DNA of 64,000 bases. Source: Pseudomonas sp. CC120222-01a. Lineage in GTDB: Bacteria > Pseudomonadota > Gammaproteobacteria > Pseudomonadales > Pseudomonadaceae. Numbering within the stretch: position 1 is the stretch's first letter; every line of letters begins with the position of its first letter. Both the position numbers and the translations under genes were made by a program. The DNA lies in assembly GCF_003097235.1 (NCBI RefSeq), contig NZ_QEQQ01000018.1:56530-120529 (forward strand), written 5' to 3'. The notes under the pieces are model-generated. The model saw only the letters and a list, made by a program, of their open reading frames with translations. It ran no database searches and was not told the DNA's origin. Shown piece by piece: positions 42,486 to 51,893 of the stretch.

Positions 42486-43730
42486 ATGTCGAAAATCTGC
42501 CAGACAACCCTCCCCTTTGCGCTACTGGGCGCCAGCCTGCTAGGCGGCATGCCAGGCACCAGCCTCGCCCAGGGCTTCGTCGATGACAGCAAGGCCGTGC
42601 TGGGCCTGCGCAACTTCTACATCAATCGCAATTTCACCAACCCGAGCAACCCGCAGAGCAAGGCTGAAGAGTGGACCCAGAGCTTCATTCTCGATGCCCG
42701 TTCCGGCTTCACCGAGGGGCCGGTGGGCTTTGGCGCGGATGTGCTGGGGCTGTGGTCGGTAAAACTCGATGGCGGTGGCGGCACCTATGGCACGGCGCTG
42801 CTGCCGCGCCATGACGATGGCAAGCCGGCGGACGACTACGGCCGCCTGGCGGTGGCGGGCAAGGCGCGTATCTCCAAGACCGAACTGAAGATCGGCGAAT
42901 GGATGCCGGTGCTGCCGATCCTGCGCTCTGACGATGGCCGCTCGCTGCCACAGACCTTCCGCGGCGGCCAGGTGACTTCCAACGAAATTGCCGGGCTGAC
43001 CCTGTATGGCGGCCAGTTCCGCGGTAACAGCCCGCGCAACGACGCAAGCATGGAAGACATGAGCTACCGCAGCGGCGTCTCGGACCGCTTCAACTTTGTC
43101 GGTGGCGAATACAAGTTCAACCAGGACCGCACCCTGGTCGGGCTGTGGAACGCGGTGCTCAAGGATGTCTACGAGCAGCAGTACCTGCAACTGAGCCACA
43201 GCCAACCGCTGGGCGACTGGACCCTCGGCGCCAACCTGGGCTACTTCCACGGTGGCGAGGACGGCTCGGAGCGCGCCGGCAAGCTGGACAACAAGACCTA
43301 CTCGGGCATGTTCTCGGCCAAGTACGGCGGCAACACCTTCTGGGTCGGGCTGCAGAAGGTCGATGGCGATACCTGGATGCGGGTCAACGGCACCAGCGGC
43401 GGGACCCTGGCCAACGACAGCTACAACTCCAGTTTCGACAATGCCGAAGAGCGCTCGTGGCAGGTGCGCCATGACTTCAACTTCGTGACGCTCGGGGTGC
43501 CGGGGCTGACCCTGATGAACCGCTATATCAGTGGTCGTGATGTGCACAGCGGGGCGGTAACCGATGGCAAGGAGTGGGTGCGCGAGTCGGAACTGGCCTA
43601 TGTGATCCAGAGCGGGCCGTTCAAGGATCTGAGCGTGAAATGGCGCAACTCCACCATTCGCCGCGACTACAGCAACAACGAGTTCGATGAGAACCGGTTG
43701 ATCTTCAACTATCCCCTGTCGTTACTGTAA
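42486..43730 (+). CDS. OprD-family outer-membrane porin
   Basis: 414-aa substrate-specific channel. Signal peptide MSKICQTTLPFALLGASLLG to AQG; the mature protein starts FVDDSKAVLGLRNFYINRNF, the standard OprD N-terminus, and ends FDENRLIFNYPLSLL. Conserved segments include RAKTEELKIGE-like ISKTELKIGEWMPVLPIL, LPQTFRGGQVTSNEI and WQVRHDFNFV. Gene context (uronate dehydrogenase, lactonase, TRAP transporter) and a shared operator predict hexuronate or aldarate uptake across the outer membrane, rather than the basic amino acids used by OprD itself. Confidence 0.9.
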   Translation: MSKICQTTLPFALLGASLLGGMPGTSLAQGFVDDSKAVLGLRNFYINRNFTNPSNPQSKAEEWTQSFILDARSGFTEGPVGFGADVLGLWSVKLDGGGGTYGTALLPRHDDGKPADDYGRLAVAGKARISKTELKIGEWMPVLPILRSDDGRSLPQTFRGGQVTSNEIAGLTLYGGQFRGNSPRNDASMEDMSYRSGVSDRFNFVGGEYKFNQDRTLVGLWNAVLKDVYEQQYLQLSHSQPLGDWTLGANLGYFHGGEDGSERAGKLDNKTYSGMFSAKYGGNTFWVGLQKVDGDTWMRVNGTSGGTLANDSYNSSFDNAEERSWQVRHDFNFVTLGVPGLTLMNRYISGRDVHSGAVTDGKEWVRESELAYVIQSGPFKDLSVKWRNSTIRRDYSNNEFDENRLIFNYPLSLL

Positions 43731-43738
43731 CGCGGACC

Positions 43739-43826
43739 TTGTGGGAGCGGGCATGCCCGCGAAACAGGCGGCGCGGTGAATGGCACCGGCTTTGCCGGTG
43801 TTCGCGGGCATGCCCGCTCCCACAGG
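43739..43826. repeat. Inverted pair of class-1 REP elements
   Basis: TTGTGGGAGCGGGCATGCCC at 43739 and its mirror GGGCATGCCCGCTCCCACAG ending near 43824, separated by a spacer that carries its own hairpin (GCACCGGCTTTGCCGGTG). Lies between the porin stop and the udh promoter and may end the porin transcript. Confidence 0.9.
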
Positions 43827-43855
43827 GATCGCGCCAGCTTTTAAAAAGAGCAACA

Positions 43856-43905
43856 TTGACAACCCCGGAAACCGCTGCCGATAATCAGCAAAGTCATACG
43901 ACAAC
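43856..43905 (+). promoter_or_regulatory. udh operon promoter and operator
   Basis: Near-consensus sigma-70 promoter: TTGACA (43856-43861), 18-bp spacer, GATAAT (43880-43885). The operator GTCATACGACAAC (43893-43905) covers the start site; it matches the porin operator GTTGTACGACAAC at 11 of 13 positions. Confidence 0.8.
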
Positions 43906-43931
43906 TTACAACAATCAAAAGTAGAGCCGCC

Positions 43932-44738
43932 ATGACCACCACCCCCTTCAAGCGCCTGCTGCTCACCGGAGCCGCAGGCGGCCTGGGCAAGGTGCTTCGC
44001 CAACGCCTCAACGGCTGCGCCGAAGTCCTGCGCCTTTCCGACATCGCGCCGATGGCCCCCGCCACCGGCCCCCATGAAGAAGTCATCCCTTGCGACCTGG
44101 CCGACAAGGCTGCGGTCCATGCCCTGGTCGAAGGCGTCGACGCCATCGTCCACTTCGGTGGCGTGTCCACCGAGCATTCTTTCGAAGACATCCTCGGCCC
44201 CAATATCTGCGGCGTGTTCCACATCTACGAAGCCGCACGCAAGCACGGGGTCAAGCGCATCATCTTCGCCAGCTCCAACCACGTGATCGGCTTCTACCGC
44301 CAGGACCAGGCCATTGACGCCCATGCCCTGCGCCGGCCCGACAGCTACTACGGCTTGTCCAAGTGCTATGGCGAGGATGTCGCCAGCTTCTACTTCGACC
44401 GCTACGGCATCGAGACCGTCAGCATCCGTATCGGCTCCTCGTTCGACGAGCCGCAGAACCCACGCATGCTCAGTACCTGGCTGAGCTACGACGACCTCAC
44501 CCAGCTGATCGAGCGCGGCCTGTTCACCGCTGATGTCGGCCACACCGTGGTCTACGGCGCTTCCGACAACCGTACCGTGTGGTGGGACAACCGCCATGCC
44601 GCGCACCTGGGCTACCAGCCCAAGGACACTTCGGAAGTGTTCCGCGCCGCGGTAGAGGCCAAACCTGCGCCTGCCGCCGACGACCCGAGCATGGTCTACC
44701 AGGGTGGCGCCTTCGTCGCTGCCGGCCCATTTAGCTGA
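43932..44738 (+). CDS. udh: NAD-dependent uronate dehydrogenase
   Basis: Oxidises D-glucuronate and D-galacturonate to the corresponding aldaro-lactones, the first step of oxidative hexuronate catabolism. 268-aa short-chain (extended SDR) fold: NAD loop LLTGAAGGLGKVLRQRL, ASSNHVIGFYR, and the catalytic Tyr-Lys in DSYYGLSKCYGEDVA. This combination and the context match the characterised Pseudomonas Udh (I recall PP_1171 in KT2440). It heads the operon udh, lactonase and TRAP transporter genes, controlled by the promoter at 43856. Confidence 0.93.
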   Translation: MTTTPFKRLLLTGAAGGLGKVLRQRLNGCAEVLRLSDIAPMAPATGPHEEVIPCDLADKAAVHALVEGVDAIVHFGGVSTEHSFEDILGPNICGVFHIYEAARKHGVKRIIFASSNHVIGFYRQDQAIDAHALRRPDSYYGLSKCYGEDVASFYFDRYGIETVSIRIGSSFDEPQNPRMLSTWLSYDDLTQLIERGLFTADVGHTVVYGASDNRTVWWDNRHAAHLGYQPKDTSEVFRAAVEAKPAPAADDPSMVYQGGAFVAAGPFS

Positions 44739-44763
44739 CACTGCCCTGCCAGGAGGCTCCAGC

Positions 44764-45639
44764 ATGCACTGCGAACTGATCGTCGACGCCCGCAACGGCA
44801 CCGGTGAAAGCCCGGTGTGGCACTCCAGCGAACAGGCCCTGTACTGGGTCGACATCCCGGCCCGCCAGCTGCACCGCTGGCAGGACGGCGCCCATCAGGT
44901 CTGGCAGGGTGACGAGATGCTCGCCTGCATTGCCCGTACCGAGCAGGGTTGGGTCGCCGGCATGGAAAGCGGCATCTTCCAGCTGCAGGCCCAAGCCGAC
45001 GGCAGCCTCGACAGCCGCCTGTTCGCCGCAGTCGAACACCCTCAACACGGCATGCGCTTCAACGATGGCCGTTGCGACCGCCAGGGCCGCTTCTGGGCCG
45101 GCAGCATGTTCATGGACATGCAGCAAGGCGCCCACGTCGGCGCGCTGTACCGGGTCGATGGCGAAGGCCAACTGCATCAGCAGCTCAAGGACATGATCGT
45201 GCCCAACGGCCTGGCCTTCAGCCCGGATGGCACGCGCATGTACCTGTCCGACTCGCACCCCAACGTGCAGAAGATCTGGACTTTCGATTACGACATCGAC
45301 AGCGGCACCCCCTACAACCAGCGGCTGTTTGTCGACATGCGCGCCTTCCCCGGCCGCCCCGACGGCGCCGCCATCGACGCTGACGGCTGCTACTGGATCT
45401 GCGGCAACGACGCCGGGCAGATCCACCGTTTCACCCCCGACGGTCGCCTCGACCGCTCGCTCAGCGTGCCGGTGAAGAAGCCGGCGATGTGCGCCTTCGG
45501 CGGCGCCAATCTCGACACCTTGTTCGTCACTTCGATCCGCCCTGCAGGCAGCGACCTCAGCGACCAGCCCCTGGCCGGTGGCGTGTTCGCCCTGCGCCCC
45601 GGCGTCCAAGGCCTGGAGGAACCGGCCTGGCGCGGCTGA
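44764..45639 (+). CDS. SMP-30/gluconolactonase family lactonase
   Basis: 291-aa six-bladed beta-propeller enzyme. Metal ligands are readable: Glu in GTGESPVWHSSEQ, Asn in IVPNGLAFSPDGTRM and Asp in LSDSHPNV; GRPDGAAIDADGCYWICG is another family block. In this place it should open the aldaro-1,4- or 1,5-lactone produced by Udh to the aldarate. Start at 44764 after an AGGAGG site. It is 25 bp after udh and 74 bp before the TRAP binding-protein gene. Confidence 0.88.
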   Translation: MHCELIVDARNGTGESPVWHSSEQALYWVDIPARQLHRWQDGAHQVWQGDEMLACIARTEQGWVAGMESGIFQLQAQADGSLDSRLFAAVEHPQHGMRFNDGRCDRQGRFWAGSMFMDMQQGAHVGALYRVDGEGQLHQQLKDMIVPNGLAFSPDGTRMYLSDSHPNVQKIWTFDYDIDSGTPYNQRLFVDMRAFPGRPDGAAIDADGCYWICGNDAGQIHRFTPDGRLDRSLSVPVKKPAMCAFGGANLDTLFVTSIRPAGSDLSDQPLAGGVFALRPGVQGLEEPAWRG

Positions 45640-45713
45640 CCACGACTCACGCACCACCGCAGCACCCAACACTCACGCGCGAAACCAGATAATAAAAACC
45701 ACGGAGTTTCACC

Positions 45714-46685
45714 ATGACCTTCAAACGCAAGCTGCTTCTTGCCGTACTCCCGTTCGCTTTCAGCCTGTCGATGCCGGCCTCGGCACTCGACATCAAGTTC
45801 GCCGAGATCCACCCGGCCGGCTACCCGACCGTGGTCGCCGAACAGAACATGGGCAAGAAGCTCGAACAGGCCAGTAATGGCGAAATCACCTTCAAGATGT
45901 TCCCCGGCGGCGTGCTCGGCTCGGAGAAGGAAGTGATCGAGCAGGCTCAGATCGGCGCCGTGCAGATGACCCGCGTCAGCCTCGGCATCGTCGGCCCGGT
46001 GGTACCGGACGTGAACGTGTTCAACATGCCATTCGTGTTCCGCGACCATGAGCACATGCGCAAGGTCATCGACGGCGAGATCGGCCAGGAGATCCTCGAC
46101 AAGATCACCAACTCCGAATTCAACCTGGTGGCGCTGGCGTGGATGGATGGCGGCTCGCGCAGCCTCTACACCAAGAAGCCGGTGCGCAGCCTCGCCGACC
46201 TCAAGGGCATGAAGATCCGCGTGCAGGGCAACCCGCTGTTCATCGACATGATGAACGCCATGGGCGGCAATGGCATTGCCATGGACACTGGCGAGATCTT
46301 CAGCGCCCTGCAGACCGGGGTGATCGATGGCGCCGAGAACAACCCGCCGACCCTGCTGGAACACAACCACTACCAGAGCGCCAAATACTTCACCCTGACC
46401 AACCACCTGATCCTGCCGGAGCCGGTGGTGATGTCCAAGACCACCTGGAACAAGCTCACGCCTGAGCAACAGGTGCTGGTGAAGAAGCTCGCCCGCGAGG
46501 CGCAGATGGAAGAGCGCGTGCTGTGGGACGCCAAGTCCGCCGCCAGCGAAGAGAAGCTCAAGGCCGCCGGCGTCGAGTTCATCGCCGTCGACACCAAGCC
46601 GTTCTACGACGCCACCGCTCCGGTGCGCGAGAAGTACGGTGCGCAGTATGCCGACCTGATGAAGCGTATCGACGCGGTCCAGTAA
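45714..46685 (+). CDS. TRAP transporter substrate-binding protein (DctP type)
   Basis: 323-aa periplasmic solute receptor. Signal peptide MTFKRKLLLAVLPFAFSLSM to ASA. DctP family marks: GKKLEQASNGEITFKMFPGGVLGSEKEVIEQ, the conserved Arg region LKGMKIRVQGNPLFIDMMNAMGG-type (with substrate-carboxylate Arg) and GVIDGAENNPPTLLEHNH. Together with the two membrane proteins that follow it forms a complete TRAP system. Context predicts binding of hexuronates or aldarates. Confidence 0.92.
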   Translation: MTFKRKLLLAVLPFAFSLSMPASALDIKFAEIHPAGYPTVVAEQNMGKKLEQASNGEITFKMFPGGVLGSEKEVIEQAQIGAVQMTRVSLGIVGPVVPDVNVFNMPFVFRDHEHMRKVIDGEIGQEILDKITNSEFNLVALAWMDGGSRSLYTKKPVRSLADLKGMKIRVQGNPLFIDMMNAMGGNGIAMDTGEIFSALQTGVIDGAENNPPTLLEHNHYQSAKYFTLTNHLILPEPVVMSKTTWNKLTPEQQVLVKKLAREAQMEERVLWDAKSAASEEKLKAAGVEFIAVDTKPFYDATAPVREKYGAQYADLMKRIDAVQ

Positions 46686-46746
46686 CACCGGCCCCTTTCC
46701 AAGATGACTTCGGCAGTGCGACGCCCGTCGCCCTGCCGCTTTGGTG

Positions 46747-47280
46747 ATGCCTATGAAAATGCTTTTCCTGAGCGTCAACGACACGCTGTACCGCGCCTGC
46801 ATCTGGGTCGCCGGCCTGTCGATCCTGGCAATGACGCTGATCATCCCCTGGGGCATCTTTGCCCGTTACGTGCTGGGTACCGGTTCCAGCTGGCCGGAGC
46901 CGGTGTCGATCCTGCTGATGGTGCTGTTCACCTTCATCGGCGCCGCCGCCAGCTACCGCGCCGGTGCGCACATGGCGGTGGCGATGGTCACCGACCGGCT
47001 GCCAGAGCCGCTGCGTCGGCTGGTGGCGGTGTTCACGCAACTGTTGATGGTGGGCGTCTGCATCTTCATGACCTGCTACGGCTTCAAGCTGTGCGTCACC
47101 ACCTGGAACCAGTACATGGCCTCGCTGCCCAGCGTGCGGGTGGGCATGAGCTATGCGCCGATCCCGGTCGGTGGCGTGCTGACGCTGGTCTTCGTGCTGG
47201 AGAAACTCCTGCTGGGCGACCAGAGCCAGCGCAAGGTGGTGCGGTTTGACCTGGTGGAAGAGAACGAGGGGGCGGCGTAA
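46747..47280 (+). CDS. TRAP transporter small permease (DctQ type)
   Basis: 177 aa with four hydrophobic segments (about 15-40, 52-72, 90-112, 132-152), the DctQ pattern, with WPEPVSILLMVLFTFIGAAASYR as signature. The start is ambiguous: TTG 46741, GTG 46744, ATG 46747 and ATG 46753 are in frame and no clear ribosome site is present, so 46747 is a compromise. It ends one base before the DctM start, indicating coupled translation. Confidence 0.88.
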   Translation: MPMKMLFLSVNDTLYRACIWVAGLSILAMTLIIPWGIFARYVLGTGSSWPEPVSILLMVLFTFIGAAASYRAGAHMAVAMVTDRLPEPLRRLVAVFTQLLMVGVCIFMTCYGFKLCVTTWNQYMASLPSVRVGMSYAPIPVGGVLTLVFVLEKLLLGDQSQRKVVRFDLVEENEGAA

Positions 47281-48561
47281 ATGGATGCGTTCATTCTGTT
47301 GGGCAGTTTCGTCGCGCTGATCCTGCTGGGCATGCCGGTGGCCTACGCCCTGGGCCTGTCGGCACTGATCGGCGCCTGGTACATCGACATCCCGCTGCAG
47401 GCGATGATGATCCAGGTGGCCAGTGGGGTTAACAAGTTCTCGCTGCTGGCCATTCCGTTCTTCGTGCTGGCCGGCGCGATCATGGCCGAGGGCGGCATGT
47501 CCCGGCGCCTGGTGGCATTTGCCGGGGTACTGGTGGGCTTCGTGCGCGGCGGCCTGTCGCTGGTGAACATCACCGCGTCGACCTTCTTCGGCGCGATCTC
47601 CGGTTCGTCGGTGGCCGACACCGCATCGGTGGGCTCGGTGCTGATCCCGGAAATGGAGCGCAAGGGCTACCCCCGTGAGTTCTCCACCGCCGTGACCGTC
47701 AGTGGCTCGGTGCAGGCGCTGCTGACCCCGCCCAGCCACAACTCGGTGCTGTACTCGCTGGCAGCGGGTGGCACGGTGTCGATCGCTTCGCTGTTCATGG
47801 CCGGGGTGATGCCCGGGCTGCTGCTGAGCGCGGTGATGATGGGCCTGTGCCTGATCTTCGCCAAGAAGCGCAACTACCCCAAGGGCGAGGTGATCCCGCT
47901 GCGCGAGGCGCTGAAGATCGCCGGTGAAGCGCTGTGGGGCCTGATGGCCATGGTGATCATCCTCGGCGGCATTCTGTCGGGCGTGTTCACCGCGACCGAA
48001 TCGGCGGCTGTGGCGGTGGTGTGGTCGTTCTTCGTGACCATGTTCATCTACCGCGACTACAAGTGGCGCGACCTGCCCAAGCTGATGCACCGTACGGTGC
48101 GGACCATCTCGATCGTGATGATCCTGATCGGCTTCGCCGCCAGCTTCGGCTACGTGATGACCCTGATGCAGATCCCGTCGAAGATCACCACGGCGTTCCT
48201 GACCCTGTCGGACAACCGCTACGTGATCCTGATGTGCATCAACTTCATGCTCCTGCTGCTGGGCACGGTAATGGACATGGCGCCGCTGATCCTGATCCTC
48301 ACGCCGATCCTGTTGCCGGTGATTACCGGTATCGGCGTGGACCCGGTGCACTTCGGCATGATCATGCTGGTCAACCTGGGGATCGGGCTGATCACCCCGC
48401 CGGTGGGGGCGGTGCTGTTCGTCGGCTCGGCGATCGGCAAGGTCAGCATCGAGGCCACGGTGAAGGCACTGCTGCCGTTCTACGTGGCGCTGTTACTGGT
48501 ACTGATGGCAGTGACCTACATTCCGGCCATCTCGCTGTGGCTGCCGAGCGTGGTGCTTTAG
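47281..48561 (+). CDS. TRAP transporter large permease (DctM type)
   Basis: 426-aa membrane protein with about 12 hydrophobic segments. Starts directly after the DctQ stop. Signature stretches: GVNKFSLLAIPFFVLAGAIMAEGG, TASTFFGAISGSSVADTASVG, VTVSGSVQALLTPPSHNSVLYS, and INLGIGLITPPVGAVLFVGS-like LVNLGIGLITPPVGAVL. It moves substrate by sodium or proton gradient together with DctP and DctQ. It is the last gene of the operon, followed by a class-3 repeat. Confidence 0.93.
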   Translation: MDAFILLGSFVALILLGMPVAYALGLSALIGAWYIDIPLQAMMIQVASGVNKFSLLAIPFFVLAGAIMAEGGMSRRLVAFAGVLVGFVRGGLSLVNITASTFFGAISGSSVADTASVGSVLIPEMERKGYPREFSTAVTVSGSVQALLTPPSHNSVLYSLAAGGTVSIASLFMAGVMPGLLLSAVMMGLCLIFAKKRNYPKGEVIPLREALKIAGEALWGLMAMVIILGGILSGVFTATESAAVAVVWSFFVTMFIYRDYKWRDLPKLMHRTVRTISIVMILIGFAASFGYVMTLMQIPSKITTAFLTLSDNRYVILMCINFMLLLLGTVMDMAPLILILTPILLPVITGIGVDPVHFGMIMLVNLGIGLITPPVGAVLFVGSAIGKVSIEATVKALLPFYVALLLVLMAVTYIPAISLWLPSVVL

Positions 48562-48577
48562 CTGCCTACGCGATCAC

Positions 48578-48693
48578 TGTGGGAGCGGCCTAGTGTCGCG
48601 AAAGGGCTGCGAAGCATCCCCTCGATATCAGCCGTGATGCTGAAACCCTGGGGCCGCTTTGCGGCCCTTTCGCGACACAAGGCCGCTCCCACA
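48578..48693. repeat. Class-3 inverted repeat pair
   Basis: Left arm TGTGGGAGCGGCCTAGTGTC (48578) and right arm ending ACAAGGCCGCTCCCACA (48693), same family as 37318-37437, between the TRAP operon and the EamA gene. Confidence 0.9.
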
Positions 48694-48722
48694 TAGCAAC
48701 GAGTTCTTCCTGCAAACGGATC

Positions 48723-49646
48723 ATGCACATGGCTCTGGCTACTACCTCCACCCTCTTCCCGCGCGAACTGGCCATCGCCCTGCTGGCCCTGCTGGCCTGC
48801 TCGTTCGCCGGCAACCACATCGCCGCCCGCATCGCCTTCGACGACGACACCGGCGTGCTGCTGGCCATTCTCTGCCGCTCGGGCATCACCTTCCTGGTGC
48901 TTGCCAGCCTGGTGCTGTGGCAGCGCCAGCCACTGGGCCTGCCTTCCGGTACACGGCGCTGGCAGCTGCTGCTGGGTCTGCTGATCGCGACCCAGAGCCT
49001 GTGTCTGTATTCGGCTGTGGCACGCATTCCGGTGGCCCTGGCGCTGCTGGTGGGCAACACCTTTCCGATGCTGCTGGCCCTGCTCACCTGGGCCTTGGGC
49101 GGCACCCGCCCGACCGGGCGCACGGTGCTGTTCATGGGCCTGATCCTCTGCGGCCTGGTGCTGGCGCTGGACGTTCCGAGCCACTTGAGCGGCAGTCACG
49201 ACGCCAACCCGCACTGGGCCACCGGCGTGAGCCTGGCGTTCTGCGCCGCCTGTGTGTTCGCCTGCGCCCTGTGGATCACCGACCACAAGCTGGCCGCCGT
49301 ACGCGGCCCGGTGCGCAGCCTGCTGACCTTGCTGATCGTGTTCACCAGCATGCTGGTTGCCGGCATCAGCGGTGTGATGCCGGCCGGCTTGTCGTTGCCG
49401 GGCAGCGCCAGCGGCTGGATGGCGCTGGCCAGCCTGGTGGTGTTGTATGGCGTGGCCTTCACCTTGCTGTTCGTCTGCGTGCCGAAGCTGAACATGGCGC
49501 AGAACGCGCCAGTGATGAACGTCGAACCCATCGCCACCCTGCTGCTGGGCTGGGCGTTGCTCGGCCAGCAACTCAGTGGCATGCAATTGATTGGCGGTGC
49601 CGTGGTGGTGTGCGGCATCGTCCTGTTGACCTACCGGAGGCCTTGA
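48723..49646 (+). CDS. EamA/DMT family permease
   Basis: 307-aa inner-membrane protein with ten predicted hydrophobic segments in two EamA repeats; the C-terminal repeat has APVMNVEPIATLLLGWALLGQQL, the diagnostic drug/metabolite transporter block. Function could be efflux or uptake of a metabolite. The start may be 48723 or the ATG at 48729; ribosome sites are weak. The stop overlaps the aldose 1-epimerase start by one base (TGATG), so the pair is cotranscribed. Confidence 0.87.
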   Translation: MHMALATTSTLFPRELAIALLALLACSFAGNHIAARIAFDDDTGVLLAILCRSGITFLVLASLVLWQRQPLGLPSGTRRWQLLLGLLIATQSLCLYSAVARIPVALALLVGNTFPMLLALLTWALGGTRPTGRTVLFMGLILCGLVLALDVPSHLSGSHDANPHWATGVSLAFCAACVFACALWITDHKLAAVRGPVRSLLTLLIVFTSMLVAGISGVMPAGLSLPGSASGWMALASLVVLYGVAFTLLFVCVPKLNMAQNAPVMNVEPIATLLLGWALLGQQLSGMQLIGGAVVVCGIVLLTYRRP

Positions 49647-50515
49647 TGAGCGTCCCCCTGCTGCACCTGCAAGACCGACTTACTCACCTGAGCATCGCCC
49701 CCGACCTGGGTGCCAGCCTGGTCAACTGGCAAGCCAGCGCCACTGGGCAAGCGTTGCTGCGCCCCGCCGACGAAGCCGCCCTGGCCAGCGGCAGCCCCCG
49801 GCGCCTGGGCTGCTACCCGCTGGCGCCGTGGTCCAACCGCATCGCCGAGGGCGGTTTCCAGCGCCCTGATGGCTGGCTGGCCTTGGCACCGAACACCGGG
49901 CATGACCCCTACCCGATCCACGGCAGCGCCTGGCAGCAGCCCTGGCAGGTGGAGCAGCACAGCAAGCACCACGCCCGCCTGAGCCTCGACAGCACAATGC
50001 CGTTCGCCTACCGGGCAACGCTGGATGTGCACCTGCATGAGGGCTGCCTGAACCTGGACCTGCAGGTGACGCATCTGGATTCGGCGCCCACCTGGTATGG
50101 GCTGGGGCTGCATCCCTACTTCCCGCGCCATGCCGATACGCGATTGCATGCACAAGCGCGCACCGTGTGGCTGGCGGAGAATGGCGCGTTGCCGTCACGG
50201 CAAGCTGAGATACCTGATCACTGGAACTTCACCGCTGCACGGACACTGCCGACAACGCTGGTCGACCATGCCTTCAGCGAATGGCCCGGCAACTGCGTGA
50301 TCGAGCAGCCGGGCGCGGGGTATCGGCTGGTGTGCAGCGCCAGCGGCGCCGAGCACTTTCTGTTGTTCTGCCCCCATGAGCAGCCGTTCTTCTGCTTTGA
50401 ACCGGTGAGCCACCCGATCAACGCGCATCACCTGCCGGGGCGACCGGGGCTGAAACTGTTGCAGAAAGGCGAAGCAACCAGCCTGGGATTCAGGATGCAG
50501 TATCAGGCATTGTGA
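49646..50515 (+). CDS. Aldose 1-epimerase family protein
   Basis: 289-aa beta-sandwich mutarotase-like enzyme interconverting alpha and beta anomers of a sugar. Catalytic His is in GLGLHPYFPRHAD, and the catalytic Glu probably in CFEPVSHPINA; APWSNRIAEGGF and YPIHGSAWQQPW are the substrate-binding blocks of GalM-like proteins. Located at the edge of the uronate locus, it could supply the anomer used by Udh. Its 3' end overlaps the convergent MFS gene by 26 bp. Confidence 0.87.
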   Translation: MSVPLLHLQDRLTHLSIAPDLGASLVNWQASATGQALLRPADEAALASGSPRRLGCYPLAPWSNRIAEGGFQRPDGWLALAPNTGHDPYPIHGSAWQQPWQVEQHSKHHARLSLDSTMPFAYRATLDVHLHEGCLNLDLQVTHLDSAPTWYGLGLHPYFPRHADTRLHAQARTVWLAENGALPSRQAEIPDHWNFTAARTLPTTLVDHAFSEWPGNCVIEQPGAGYRLVCSASGAEHFLLFCPHEQPFFCFEPVSHPINAHHLPGRPGLKLLQKGEATSLGFRMQYQAL

Positions 50516-51791
50516 CCACCTGATAATGGGGCTGCCTTGTAGCCCCATTCACCTCGCGTGCAACCTTCCACACCAGCACCGCCGCGACGATATCGAACGC
50601 CGCCAGCACCACGAACAGCGGGCTGTAGCCAATCTGCGTGACCAGGATGCCAAACACCAGGGTAAACACCGCCGCCCCCAGGTAACCACACATCCCGCCC
50701 ATGCCGGTCGCAGTCGCCACCTGGTCCTTGCTGAAGGAATCCGAGGTGATCGAGTACAGCGCCCCCGACAAGGTCTGGTGGGCAAAGCCGCCAATGCACA
50801 GCAGCAGGATCGCCGTGTACGGGCTTTCGACCAGGCCGATGCAGGCCGGGCCGATCATGCAGCTGGCGCCGAACACCAGCACCATCTTGCGCGAGGTGAA
50901 CAGCGACACCTTGAAGTAACGATGGAACATCGGGCTCAGGTAACCCCCGAGTACGCAGCCGATGTCGGCAGCGAGGAACGGCAGCCAGGCGAACATCGCC
51001 ACTTCCTTGATGTTCATGTGTCGCTCGGTCATCAGGTACAGCGGAATCCAGGCGTTGAAGGTCTGCCAGGCCGGCTCGGAGAGAATACGGGCCGAGGCGA
51101 TGGCGTAGAAGTTGCGGGTCTTGAAGATGCGCTTCCAGGCCCCCTTCTCGCGCTGCTCGGCTTTGAAGTGGGCTTCCTGGCCAGACAGGATGTAGTCACG
51201 CTCATCGTCGCTCAGGCGCTTCTGATCACGCGGGTGCTTGTACAGCAGCATCCACAGCAAGGTCCACAGCACACCGGACGCGCCGACAATGACGAAGGCC
51301 AGCTGCCAGCCACTGTGCAGGATCGCCCACACCACCAGCGGTGGCGCCAGCAGTGCACCCAAGGACGAGCCGATGTTGAACCAGCCGATGGCGACCGAGC
51401 GTTCCTTGGCCGGGAACCACTCGGTGGTGGCCTTGACCCCGGCTGGCAAGCCGGCGGCCTCGGTCATGCCCAGCAACCCGCGCAGGAACGCCATGCTCTG
51501 CCAGCCGCTGGCCAGGGCGGCACCCGCACAGGCCAGCGACCAGGCCAGGGCGAACACGGCAAAGCCCAGCTTGGTGCCGATGAAATCGATGAGCCAGCCA
51601 GCGATCGGCTGCATGAGCGCGTAGCACATCTGCCAGGTCGCAACGATCTTGGCGTATTGCTCGGTGGTGATGGAGAGGTCGGTCATCAGCGTGGGGGCTG
51701 CCACCGAGAGGGTGTTGCGGGCGAGGTAGTTGACGACGAGCCCGGCCGTGACAAGGCTGACCATCCACCAACGGATGCCTTTGATCTTCAT
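50490..51791 (-). CDS. MFS anion:cation symporter, hexuronate/aldarate type (ExuT/GudP-like)
   Basis: 433-aa transporter with 12 hydrophobic segments in two halves. The opening IRWWMVSLVTAGLVVNYLARNTLSVAAP and RGLLGMTEAAGLPAGVKATTEWFPAKERSVAIGWFN are typical of the ACS family (ExuT, GudP). Predicted to import hexuronates or aldarates. Its promoter carries a copy of the uronate operator at 51894-51906, so it should be co-regulated with the porin and udh. It converges on and overlaps the epimerase gene. Confidence 0.9.
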   Translation of the reverse strand: MKIKGIRWWMVSLVTAGLVVNYLARNTLSVAAPTLMTDLSITTEQYAKIVATWQMCYALMQPIAGWLIDFIGTKLGFAVFALAWSLACAGAALASGWQSMAFLRGLLGMTEAAGLPAGVKATTEWFPAKERSVAIGWFNIGSSLGALLAPPLVVWAILHSGWQLAFVIVGASGVLWTLLWMLLYKHPRDQKRLSDDERDYILSGQEAHFKAEQREKGAWKRIFKTRNFYAIASARILSEPAWQTFNAWIPLYLMTERHMNIKEVAMFAWLPFLAADIGCVLGGYLSPMFHRYFKVSLFTSRKMVLVFGASCMIGPACIGLVESPYTAILLLCIGGFAHQTLSGALYSITSDSFSKDQVATATGMGGMCGYLGAAVFTLVFGILVTQIGYSPLFVVLAAFDIVAAVLVWKVAREVNGATRQPHYQVVTMPDTAS

Positions 51792-51893
51792 GGTTCACCT
51801 GAATCTTATTTTTAGAGTGACGGGTGATCTGCCTCATGCGCCGGCAGGGCGAAATGAGACAAATTGTTTCAGGCGAAGAGTGCCATGTCATAG

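Noticed and set aside
42486..43730. Basic amino acid/carbapenem porin OprD itself
   Set aside because: The family fits, but the gene neighbourhood and shared operator point to sugar acids.
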